Assembly: GCA_002633005.1 (NCBI GenBank)
Contig: NMRA01000489.1
Location: 260,727-324,726, forward strand
DNA length: 64,000 nucleotides
From: Phoronis australis
Taxonomy: Eukaryota > Phoronida > Phoronidae
Reading direction: 5' to 3'
In this document: positions 25,001-37,000 of the stretch, in pieces
Layout: each line of letters begins with the position of its first letter
Numbering within the stretch: the stretch's first letter is position 1
Notes under the pieces: model-generated
Told to the model about the DNA's origin: nothing
Databases searched by the model: none
What the model saw: the letters and a program-made list of their open reading frames with translations, nothing else
Program-made: the position numbers and the translations under genes

Positions 25001-27696
25001 CCCATTCATGGCTGCCATGTTCAATTGCATTCTGGGTAAAGATATAGCCAGCAAACTGTATCACATCCAGGAGTGGTTGATCAAAGACAACAAGCAGCTG
25101 ATTGGGCCCAGTGGGTCAGTGACTGGTGGGGTCAGAGGTTATAATAGCCAAAGGACTTACTGTAGTAATGACAATCCAGTCATAGAGACACGCATGAGGT
25201 TCACTGGACCGAGAGGTAATTTATATACATGCTCTCGAGTATTAACTAAGGTAGAGAAAGTTTAAAATAGGCAGATATAGGACTTTGGTGGAGTGTTTGA
25301 AATTGCGAAATTTGCAAATCAGGTGGAATAGGATACATGAAAATGTCCAAATTTGACTGACTTTGGAACATCTCATCGCATAAATGGCCAATTAAATTCA
25401 CACGAAAAGTGCCAGATACTGTTTATGCACTGTTCAAAAGTCTTAAGGAATTGTTTCACTTTTACATAAACAGTTATTGAAGATAGAACTGTTATCGTTA
25501 AAGAACTCAAAAAGTTGCACAAAACAAAACAAAACAAAAACAAAACGCAATGAACAGGTTTAGAAAATTGTACAGCGTTTTTGAGGTTTCGTCTTGAACA
25601 TATCAAACAAAATTTGGTCATGTCATTGATACCATTGCATTGCTATCAGACAAGAGTATGCCTTTCTTTTAAACTAAATTTGACTAAAATGACATGGCCA
25701 CACGACCCAATCAAGACTACATAGGACCGTATCAACAAGCCCAAGCATTTGACCAAATACCTACAGTCCGGAAGAATTAAACTGTGGGTAAAAGTATGTA
25801 TTTACTGAAAGTAGAAAGCCTGTAGAATTTGACATTTGATTTTATGCCAATCTGTGATTAATTGGGTCACGTGACCATATATTTTTAGTAAAACTTACCA
25901 ATGAAAAAGGAAACTCGGTATAATGTATGTTCATAGCAAAACAGTGATATTAACAACATGGCCAATATAAATGCTAAAGATGTACTCCCAAAAACGCTGT
26001 TAGTTTTCTGAAATATTGCAATATGTTTTACTTTTATATAACTTTTGAGTGTCTTGATAAAAAATCATGTACCTAGTCCTATTTTTGATAGCAGCCCTCT
26101 CACAAAATTGGAATATATTAAACACAATTCCTAAAAGCATAGTGGAGAACTGTGCGTAAAGCATAGCATGTAAAAGTTTAATGAATCTCATCGGTTATTC
26201 ATGAGATGTGATATTGTGAAGTTAGTCAAATTTGGACATTTTTTCTAGGGTCACACATAACCTTAATGATAGTTTGGTAATAAAGTAAAAAAATCAAATT
26301 CTACAGGATGTCTACTTTCAGATAAGATATACCTTAACCTTTACTTAGTAGTTTGCCCAATATTATTCAAGTTTGCCCAATATTATTCAAGTTTGCCCAA
26401 TATTATTCAAGTTTGCCCAATATTATTCAAGTTTGCCCAATATTATTCAAGTTTGCTCAATATTATTCAGGTTAGCCTAATATTATTCATGCTTTTTGGG
26501 CTTACCTTGCATAAGGTTATGTTGGACCCTAAATAAATGTCCCAAATTTCGCTAACTTCACGTCATCATATTTCACAAACTGCGACCGATCGGATTCATT
26601 TCAAGTTTTTAGATACCATGCTTTATGCGTTGTTCTCCTAAACAGTTGGGAATAATTTGTTTTTAAAATGTTCCATTATGCATGAGAGGTTTTCAAAAAT
26701 GCGACTTTTAGTGATTTTTTTGAAAAATCAAAATTTACATGAAACGAAAATGAAATGATTATTTAGAAAACTGTAACAATGTTTTTGCGATTTCATCTTG
26801 AACATGTATATCAAACAATATTTACCCATAAGTTCATGATACAATTGTTTTTGGCTTATGAAAATTGCACCAGTTTCTTTTTTGGCTAAATTTTACTAAA
26901 ACACACAGTCATGTGACTCCAGTTAAAGGGAGATTGGTCAAACATCAAATTCTACAGGACTTCAACTTTCAGAAAATGTATAATATTATTAATATATTAT
27001 ACTACGGTAAAGTCGCGTGATTTTCGGACGGCCCGCCCGTATAGTTTTGAAGATATTAGGGCAAATACATGGACTTGTCACTAAGGTCCTACACTAAACC
27101 TTGAGGTTCCTCACTATAGCTTGGCTCACCTTACTAGCTGTGTGGCATGTCTTCTTAGTATTTTAAAGCACTTTAGTGTACCACACGAGCTACATTGTCA
27201 TGTGCAAACAGGACATGAAATGTGTTTAGTTTTGATCTCTAATCGGTTAGAAAACTAGTTTGGTGAAGTAATTTTCCATTAGATTGCGAGCTTGAATTAT
27301 GTTAATGGGCAGCCGTTTTATTCAAGCATGCGTGGCAATGGTCGCCAAGAGGCAAGATTTTAAAAGCATAGAATTCAATGATGAAACAAAGGCTGGTCCA
27401 ACAAGCTTATTCAGTATTGTTTGATAAGTCTGATTTAACCTTACTCATCGGTAGTCTCTTTTTCAAGCTAACGAGCAATGATTAACAATGGAGCAAGGAA
27501 ATTCAATCTTGAAGAAAATGTCAAATAACATGGCCATACTATTAAGCTTGAGCAAATTTGGTCAAATTTAGTCACTAACCTAACGGTTGAGTATGGACTT
27601 ACATTTTCTGTCATTACAGGGGAGGCGTACTGGTTTGGTCAAAAACAACAAAGTCATCTTTCGCTGTCGGATACTGCATTTGAAACCAGCGTGTGA
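22020..27696 (+). CDS. BVES: Popeye domain-containing protein (BVES/POPDC1-like), N-terminus not found
   Basis: Popeye proteins are three-pass membrane proteins with a cytoplasmic cAMP-binding Popeye domain, known from muscle and epithelial membranes. Four exons read in frame: 22020-22573, 24574-24691, 24924-25215 and 27620-27696 (stop TGA 27694-27696), all with AG/GT borders and matching phases (2, 0, 1). Together they give 346 residues; human BVES has about 360. Exon 1 carries two N-glycosylation sequons (NES, NSS), then three hydrophobic segments, then the start of the Popeye domain (YRRLFKPFEMPRLTF). Exon 2 has the equivalent of the family's DSPE motif, here DSVE. Exon 3 starts at the FQVT equivalent and contains GKDIASKLYHIQEWL, matching the family's GKDI-x-KLY end. 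The last exon ends in ETSV. The first exon opens in phase 0 after TATTTTCAG, so an upstream coding exon is expected; alternatively the in-frame ATG at 21984 is used and that AG is not an acceptor. The last exon is the least certain. Confidence 0.9.
23470..23590 (+). repeat. Fragment matching the 3' end of the LINE at 48440-49100
   Basis: Shares GCTGAAAATTCA, then AAAACCCAA, CAAGTTTCAATTACCCCATT, TGCCAACACA and GCCATCTGG in the same order as 49000-49100. It lies in the first readable Popeye intron. Confidence 0.55.
25310..26290 (+). mobile_element. Inverted-repeat element D1 in the last Popeye intron
   Basis: AATGTCCAAATTTGACT near 25345 pairs with AGTCAAATTTGGACATT near 26225, with further pairing inward (GATGAGATT, GCATAAA, ACAGTTCTC-like blocks). 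It contains ACGTGACC...TTTTTAGTAAAA and CCTGTAGAATTTGA. Related fragments are at 26560-26990 and 62390-62890. Confidence 0.6.
26351..26490 (+). repeat. 20-bp tandem repeat, seven copies, in the last Popeye intron
   Basis: GTTTGCCCAATATTATTCAA repeated exactly five times, then two diverged units (GTTTGCTCAA..., GTTAGCCTAA...). Confidence 0.93.
26560..26990 (+). repeat. Element D fragment, copy 2
   Basis: Repeats blocks of 25370-25740 in the same direction (GTTTTTGCGATTTCATCTTGAACAT, CTAAATTTTACTAAAA, GTCATGTGACTCC), followed by TCAAATTCTACAGGACTTC. Confidence 0.52.
27320..27535 (+). repeat. Dispersed repeat E, copy 2, next to the last Popeye exon
   Basis: Aligns by eye with 17990-18197. It ends about 85 bases before the last Popeye acceptor. 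Confidence 0.5.
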
Positions 27697-30600
27697 ATCC
27701 CGACGATGGGTTATATGTCTATGCAATCCATGTACGTGAATTGTATTCCACCGGTATTATCTGTGATACATTTTGCAGGAGAATTCATCAGTATATCCCA
27801 ATGACAACACTACGTTATTTATACAGTCACCTTATTCACGCAGTCGCCATGTTACTAAGAGCCTCCTTTTAGGATTTAAAAACAAATGCACCCTGCGCTT
27901 AGTCACAGCACAAAACGTGCTTTTTTGCCTGTCTCGTTATATTTATGTCTCAATTGTATTGTACCTAAAAAGAGGCTCTTTTTAAAATTACGATTGCATG
28001 AATAAGGTCTATTGATGTCTCATGACAGTAAAATGTTCATGACCTGCTATAATCTGTTATCTGTGCATTCAATCTGTTACCGTTTACAAACTATTTTAAT
28101 ATCATTAAAAACATAAAATTTTATGCTCTGTTAGTATACTACGTGTGACACTTTGGCTCAGTCATCAGACAGTGAGCTAAGACTGCATTACACAGAATAC
28201 CACTTTCTGAGTTAGTGGTGACCAAAAGCTTCTTCCTGAAATTGTACATCGTCCTCTCGGAGTCTGTGGTATACCCACAATGCTGCTGTGGGGCACTTGG
28301 TCCGCAACTGTACACTGCTGCCACGTTTATCACCATTTTGCATCAGTGTACATCATCAGTTTTACAACCAAAAAACGCACTCTACGATCCGTGGTAAAGC
28401 AATAGAATTTGAGGCATATCAGTAAAGGAATAACAGTTGCAATACGCATTAGGGCGAGCACAGGCTGATAGCTACGAACTGAACTGTTTGCCTCATTGCC
28501 AAGTGAATCGCAGCTGAGCTCAGGCATGTCAAGGCGAGAACAACAGAGTTAACTAGCAGGTTGTTCATCCAACTGTATTTTAACCTTGGCAAGAGCTGTC
28601 TGCTGAGCTGATTCATGTAAGGCAGATTGCTGAGCTCACAGCAATCTGTCCGACTGTGCTCACCCTCATTTCCCTTTTGTTCCGTTGTATTTAACTGATT
28701 TTTGTCGTTCAAATTATGAGATTCGTTTTTCAATGACGAATTTAGTTTTTAATAGACTGCACTGTCTAAAAAGGTTGGGGAAGAATGATGCCACGAACTG
28801 CCAACTATTATTTTTGGCAACTATCTGTTCCCCAATTCTCAAACATGTCCAGGCACTGTGGCTAATGGCTATTGTAGTGGTTGCCAGTTGGGGAGGCTAG
28901 ATGTTGTAGCTGATGTGTTCGAGGGAACTGCGTCTATGACTGTTTACTTTTTGTTTGCTCAACAGAGATGTTGGCTGTCAATAATAAACCAATAGTATTT
29001 TAGAATGCATGAAGCCAACCGTGCACTATATGACAGCGAGGAATGAGATTACAGGATTACAGGCATATTTTTGTTACCAATTTCAATTCAGACAAAGGTC
29101 AAGGGTCAAGTGTGGGAACACCTTTCTTGAAAGAGCAACTATGTCTTGTGAAGTAAAGACAGTTGTTTTTAACATCAGAATATTAATTGTTTTACGGCAT
29201 GTCAAGTGGTCTGAATAAAAAAAAAACATTTTTAACAAGAGTGGGAGTCACAGCAGCTTTTAACCAATGACATTATGAAGTTGAATATTTATTAACTTTC
29301 AATTCAAATTTTAAGTGGTGTTTATACATTCAAGTGAATAAATGAAAAGCAACGACATGGCAACAGCTTCATAATGAAGTAGTTCTGAAAAAAGTTGACA
29401 AAATCCCTACTTCTTGAAAATTGGCAAAGCTTAGTGGCAAAACATTTGATGTCTTGCTGTTGGCGGATATCCTCACTATGATGGAATGGCAAAAATTTGA
29501 AAAAAAAAATTGTCAACTTTTTTGAAAACTACTTGAATCAATCAAGACTGTTACAGATATGTACAAACTGGCAGCAATGCTTCCATGCAAGTCTCGTTAA
29601 AGCCTACTTTGAAAGGTACTTGTAACAGCAAAACTTAAGTCTCTTTAAATTAAAAACACATTATGGTGGAACAGTAAAATTTTATTCCATCAAAAAATTT
29701 CTAGAATATGATCAGTTGAAAACTTTGTATAGTATGGCTGTCATTAAAAACCAAGATGACATTTTGAATAATTTTGGCAGTGCAGCATTTGGAAAAACAA
29801 AAAAATTGAACACTACTTTTGTTTGAATTCAAGGAAACTATACGGAAACGCATATTCAGCATCACCAATGCCAAAAATTGACCTTATCACAAGCTCAGAG
29901 CCCTAGCGAAATATCGAGAAGCTAACAACTTTTACCTGGCAACGTGTTGTTTGTCAGATAAAATGGCAGCTTGGAAACTAAGGGTGTCAAGAATGCTGCG
30001 TTCTGATTGGTCAGTTATTGGCAAATGTAATGAATGGTTATACAAAGTTATCGCTTTACTTGAAACCCGGAATATTTAATGGTTTTCTATTAAGACCCCT
30101 ATTAAATGCAGCTACTAAATTTAATCTTTGGTTCCATGCTCTCTTATATCAAGTGAAATTAACTCCAAATATCACACAGCAGGACTTCAATTTCTAAAGT
30201 TTAATTGCCAGTCTTTCATAGTCACATTTTGACATCAACAATCTATGTGATACTACGACATTCTACTGGAACGTTCTACACAGTACTCCAGTCATGGTAG
30301 ACTATCTAAGGTGTTACTTCAACATTATAGAAAACAACAAGACCCACACAGTAGGAGTCCAGGTATAAGCACTGTAGGAAGGTCAAATTTCAGAATATAA
30401 TTGAGATGCCTCACACTGGCACAAACAACAACTTGAAGTTTTCACCTATTCAACATACAACATGGCTGACGAGTCAATTCTATTTTATCTAATTTCTTCT
30501 CAAAAAAGATAAGGAAAATTTAGTCTGTTGCTAACATGGGTTTTACTGCGTAGACAGACGTATGTCATAAAACATAGTAAATTTTCCAATTTTTTGCATG

Positions 30601-31515
30601 AAATAAGTGGGAATTACAATTACCATTAGCATTCCGTATAAAGATACAGAATGTCTTGGCTTGTCAATCTTTCCCAGTATTCATTCTACATAGATTGGTT
30701 CATTCCAAATTAAGAAAATAAAGGAAGTGATACTAAGTAGACGGGCTACTTTAAAACGGAAACTCCTAGCATTTCTTATTAAAGGGATATCTCCTATTAG
30801 TCCACGAATTTCCTCGTTTTTCTCAAACCATGCACATTTTTCTTAGTAATACACTTAATTATCAAAACAATAATAATTCACACAACGAGACAGCAGATAA
30901 TAACAATTCCAACTTCATAAAATTTGAACTGGTGTAAACTCTAGTGCTCTCAACTAGACCACTAAGTAACAGTAACAGTAAATATACAATCGCACATAAA
31001 ATTTCACGTTAAACTTGCCTTTTTATATACCTCATAATCCTGTTTTTGGAGCATATCCACCTTACCACATTTCTTGACCCATGTTGTCCATACTAAAATG
31101 GTCAGTCATGTATACACTAGCAGCTAATTTTCCAGTACGTACAAAAATTGTTCTTTGCTGAAAGGATTTGTTTACACTAAAGCTGTACAAGACAAAAGAA
31201 AACTGACAACATGACCTGTTATTCCGCATCATGAGGGCCGAGCACAAGCAGAATTCCATGACACACACCTCTTCGAACTGCGTCACTTTCCTCAGATTAA
31301 CATGTCAAGGAGTGCTCCTTTAAGTAATCTTCAGTAATTGTGTTTCAAGACACTAGCCACTCTGAGGTGACTGAAGAGTGCCTGACAGGCGCAGACAGTA
31401 AATTGAGCACTTTCACCAAACTTTACTCAGTCCCTTTAATTACTGGAGAATTAATAACTATTCAGGATGACTTTGTGCGAGAACACCACAGCATACTTAA
31501 GTGAAAGGGCTTGAA

Positions 31516-31630
31516 ATCTAGAGTAATTCTCAGCGCTCCAGATAGTACTCAAGAAAGTGAAACCACCAATAATCTAGAGTAATTCTCAGTGCTCCAGCTA
31601 CTACTCAAGAAAGCGGGATCACCAATAATT
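31516..31630 (+). repeat. 56-bp direct duplication
   Basis: ATCTAGAGTAATTCTCAG recurs at 31516 and 31572, with CGCTCCAG/TGCTCCAG and CTCAAGAAAG following in both units. Several substitutions. Confidence 0.8.
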
Positions 31631-33541
31631 CCTGAGTATAATTTCAAGCGAGCTTGGGGAAAATTACTCGGAAAATTATAGTTAAAAAAAGGACTCGATA
31701 CGTAAAAAATATTTTAAGCCTTAAGTTCACAATTTCATAACTTAATGTACAAATTACATACCCTGCAATTATTTACTTGAAAACCTTGCAGATGACAACA
31801 ACCTCCTTTACTGGACTGTAGAGTGCGCTAGGTTCTAAAATGTGCATAATTTTTTTGTGCCAAGGACTTCGATAACAACTTGAGAATAGTTCTTGAGTGT
31901 GAGTATGTCTTTAAGGGATTTGAGTTAAGTACGGTGGTCTCGAGTATAAACTGCGCAAGTGCACTTTAAAATGAAGTGTAAGTAATGTAAGGGTGTTAGA
32001 AATGTTTGGTGGTAATGCTTTTTGATTTTGGGACGAGGCTTGATGTTCGTAAAAAAATGTATTCCAACCCTAACCCCACACTAGTCACAACTAAAGGTCA
32101 TCACTGACACGTGACTAAACAATTAGTCATGACTACCGTAGAATGTGACAAGGATGCCTTATAATATACCAAAAGCACTCGAGCGAAACCTTTCATCCCA
32201 ACTGGGCGTGCAACTCTGAGTGTAATGGACACACGCACACTGCAGCCATACAATACAAATATGAATAAATAAATGAGCCCAGTCTCGGATCCATTTCACA
32301 GGCTTTATACAACTGTGCACCATCACCTCTCCATCACCTTGTCAGCCTATAAACACTGCTGCTATGTCTGAAAAACAAACAGACCATTCTTTATTTGGTG
32401 CAAAATACCAATGAATAGGACAACTTGACTTTTGAACTCATCTCAAACAGAAGGTTGTAGAATATTTGAACAATTTACACTGTATTAGTTTGAAGGAAGG
32501 CTAACATTTTTGGAGTTATCTTTACTAAATGCACAAATCCAAAGGCATATAATTATAGTTAGCTACTATTCCCTGGTCCTTGTATGCATACAATAGTGAA
32601 GAGATATATGACAATTCTCCACTTACTTTGCTAAAAAATAATTGTCAAAAGTGTTACTTTTCCAAAGCTGATTTGATGACATCCAAACCCTGCTAGTAAC
32701 AGGTTTCTTGATCTTTATTTTGTGGGGAAATTTGACAAAAAAATTTAATTTCTCAGCCATATTTTGTGTGCCCTAAAAAGCGAAGAGTTACCACTGTCAA
32801 TCCAACAACCTGTTTCCCACACCCTGTTACTGCATTTCACTTTCACGGAGCAAACAAAATGGTCCACAGTCTCTGTTCAATGCCGACTCAATAATTTGAA
32901 CACAGAAATTTTTCTCTTACCAAGGTACCTTAGGTAAGGATTAAGTTTATGCATTTTAGCCAATGACGGGAACATTTTATAGAAAATCCAATTTAAACAA
33001 AATTAGACCTAAAATGTCTAAATATACATATAACACTTATATCAGGATACCAGTGACTAAAGTTTATTTTAACACCCAAGCATGGAAGATTGCAATGCTT
33101 TCCACTAGTAATGACCTTTACATTGACTCAAATAAGACATGCCCGCACAAGCACGTGTACGAACACACACATTATATAGTGAGGTAAAAAAGAGCCATGT
33201 TATCCCCATGAGAAGCTTGCATAAAAGTTGGGCCATAATACTATAAATCATATTATTGCCGTCATTGAACACAGGAAAGAAAGATGTCCCCTAGGTATGA
33301 GCAACATCCCTAGTAATATATTGAGAAAACTCTCTCATGAACATTAAATGGTATTGTGTAGGCGCAGTCGCATAAATAATGGTGATGTTTATTAAAACAT
33401 TTTCATTTTGGTGATGAAATAGCAACTTCAGTTATCAACAAAACTAACAAAACAACAGATAACCTTGTTGGAAAAGATGCATTTCAACCTGTTTAGTGGT
33501 TAAAAACAAAAAAATGAATTATACCTCATTAGTAGTCTCAT

Positions 33542-33663
33542 AATATCAGTCTCACAATATCAGTCTCACAATATCAGTCTCACAATATCAGTCTCACAAT
33601 ATCAGTCTCGCATCAGTCTCACAATATCAGTCTCATAATATCAGTCTCATAATATCAGTCTCA
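33542..33663 (+). repeat. 15-bp tandem repeat
   Basis: AATATCAGTCTCACA repeated about eight times, with one shortened unit near 33610 and a switch from CACA to CATA in the last units. Confidence 0.92.
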
Positions 33664-34025
33664 TCACATTGCTTACACTGATACGGTTCTATTTCCATCA
33701 CCAACAAGTTAATATCAAAATCATCAAATGCCTTAAGAAAACGCTTCAGAGTTCACTGGGGTTGGACAACCCTGAAATTCCGAATTTGAAAATGGCCCAT
33801 ACGCGTTTATTTACCAATGACTTGAACTGGAATAATTATAGAAATAGGACCCTATCACGGTAAGGAATATAATTAGTCTGACTGATTTTATGAGGGTAAA
33901 CGTGCCAATTCCATTTTCGATTTTTAGCCAGTTAAGTAAGGCAAAATGCTGTTTCAACCGAATCAAAGGTAGATTTTAGTTAACCGTGCTTCATCCCCAG
34001 ATTTAAGCCACAGAATACAGTGACG

Positions 34026-37000
34026 TCACAGGCTTACCTTCATGACTTCCTTCTCATCAATTTCAACGTTGACCCACGTGAATAGGGGCTTCAGTTCTAC
34101 ACCCAGCAACTTGTACTTGAGACTGTTTAGACCGTCTGTTTTAAAGCGCTGACTGCCGGTTCTAAGCATTTGAAACCTGCACACAATTTATGAACACTGA
34201 TTTCACTCTGAATGGATAAGACTTCCGTCCCAATTTTCAAAACTGGCAAAACATTTTAAATTTTACACCCTCAACTCCAGACTGGACTTCAATATGTAAT
34301 GTAACTGCACAGAGAAAAATACTGTCCTGACCAGCAAGTTTTACGTAGAGGAACTAAAGGAATAATAGTAAAAGTAACAACTGAGAAGTAGATACTGCAG
34401 CGCTATGACATCCATAGCAGCCAGCAGTCAAGGGGATCACTGTCTTACTAGTAACTAGTCACTCACCGCTGTTCATTGGGTCTGTTACCATCGTCGTTTT
34501 TGTGAGAGATCATTTTATAGCGGGCAATAGCCAGTGGATAACGTGATATTCTATAGCCATTGGCTTTAATTCTGAAAGGAAAATGCAAATGATAACGAAA
34601 ACATAAGCAATTTATTATTATTATGAATGTTCATACCACCGACTCTGCTAGAATATGGTTCACGGAAAATTACCTGTCGGAGCCACAGAAGTTTTTGAAA
34701 CCCCTAACTTTCGGTCTCCCTGACAGTGCACAAGAAAGCATTGCAGGAGAATATTTTGACCACACACTCTTGTTTGGCAAGAGCTTGCTATAGTAGTATT
34801 AAACTGGCAAAAGTTCAAACCACAAACTGATCTTCAAATAACTCACTTTCTGTCAAATTTTAAAGTAATTCATAAATTTTTCTTGGACGCCTACAGTACA
34901 TCCAATGACACAAGTCACATGACAAGCATCGGAGCCGAGACATCTTTGGCCTGCGATACAACAACACTGAGCCACAGAATTCTGAGTGTTTGCCTTCCAC
35001 ATGGTAACTCAACACTCTGATTGGTTGTTTAACAGTTTTCAGCGGCAACCATGTTGCTAGAGTTTGGCTAGTAAGAAATGTTTTATTTGCACACATTAGG
35101 AAGGTAGCCTAAAGGTAACCGCATGTGATGGGGCACTGGTCGCGCATAATCAGCACACAATAGTTGTGGTATCGTGTATGAGAACTGAGTTACTGCTTCA
35201 CTGTCCGAGTCTCCCACAGCAACCAGTTTCTTATGTGTTGGATGATTTATGCCACGGCCAATCAAATACGGGCCATGAGTGGAAGATGTGCACTCAACAG
35301 CTCACGTCTCACAGGACATTCACTTGTGGGTATTCTAAATACGGCTATTTTAGGGTACGATTAGTCACGTGATGTGTAAGCTGATCACAGGAAGCTGGCT
35401 TTGGTTATAGAGCTGCATCGCAGCATAACTAAATTGCTTGTCTCATCATATGCAGCCCAGGCTGAAGCCAAACCCAATATCCAAACTGATGTCAAATTTG
35501 ATATTTTTGTTCTAACTTTAGTAAGAACTCATTGTCATGTCTTCCTGTATACATTATTACTTACACAGAGGGCACACAATCAAGATTATCTCAGCATTTA
35601 CGTTCAAATTTGAACTCAAAATTTCAAATTGTTAGCCAGCATATACAGGTCATTAAAAGCCAACCTGGATTATGTGCTCATCAGCAAAAATCACAAGCGT
35701 AAAATCTTCACGTCAACTTTATACTCATTGTCAGCTATCACAAACAGGTGGCGTGCAGACCAGACTTAAAAAATGTGCGATCTATATTTCCATGCCTGTT
35801 CAAGATTTACAAATATATGTTGTCAGTTTACATGAAATGAACATCTATTGCTTAAGGTGCGTGAAGGTGGTTGAAACCTGGTCTCCTAAATGCATGAAAA
35901 AGTAAGCTAGGATTCATCAAATTTACGCAAGCTCTGTGACGTATCTGTATCCTATGACAGACTTTCTACAATATTGTGGTGCATTGTTATCAAACTTTGT
36001 TGATAAATTATGATCATTTTTCATAAAATTGTGCTGAAATCCCAGGGCGAAAACTCTCCGACTGATGCGTCACTGCCTCGCGATTGTCGATAGGTCAACT
36101 TGAATTCTTGAACAAAAATATAGTTTCAAGACAAGAAATTACTTGAAGTCCTCCTTAAGTTTTCAAAATAGCATCCCTATGATTTTTAAGTTCCTGTCGA
36201 GTCGGGATTAACTGCAGATTGAGTCTAAATCTGCGCTAGATCGTACCCCGCAACACGAGACAAACCTCTGGACGAACACACGTTGTTGTCACGTGACGTT
36301 TGTTTTGAAGTTCGTCTGCGTGTGTGAGAGTGAGCGAGCGTGAATCATCAGAGCTCATTTTCCAGAATAAACACAATGTAACAATGAATCTAGGCGTGCA
36401 TTGTAACTAAAGAAATTAACGAAAAAGCAGTAAAGCAGAACGTGTTTTAATATTTAGCACCTGCTGGTCTCATCTGCTGGTCTCACCTGCTGGTCTCATC
36501 TGCTAAAAAACGCTCTAGAATTGTCTCGGTAAGACCGATATTAATGTCATAGAGTCGCCGGGTGACTGGATGTGTGACAGTCTAACAGTTATTTTCCAGA
36601 AGATTCGGGGTGTAAGGGTGCGAATGTGTTCACTATCAGTGGGTCATTTTGACTTTAAAAAACGGCAATTATGATTAATCAAATAATTCCTCTTAAAATA
36701 ACACGAGTTTTTTACGGTATCCGAAACTTTACGAAATTAGTGCCAATATTTATTTCTTGCCAATGCTACGCTACCCGTTTCATGAATAGATAGTTCCCGA
36801 AGACTAATGTCTTCGATGACGGGTATGTTGCGCATGCTTCCTGGCCACGTGCTTTTAACACCGATCAAGATTTTATTAGTCTTCGGGTACAAATAAATTT
36901 GGATTCCTGTAGAGGGAGATCTGTATGGGAAAGATACACTACAATCCCGTTGAGAAGTACGTTGCGTCTGTTCTGAAAGGCCAAACCATAGTGGGACATG

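Larger units (their letters stand above)
27697..34025. other. Gap between the Popeye and B4GALT coding ends
   Basis: The two genes converge here, so this should hold both 3' UTRs. No further coding is recognised. Only the 56-bp duplication (31516) and the 15-bp array (33542) stand out. Confidence 0.55.

Noticed and set aside
33542-33663. Possible CRISPR-like array
   Set aside because: Units are contiguous 15-mers with no spacers, in an animal genome; an ordinary minisatellite.
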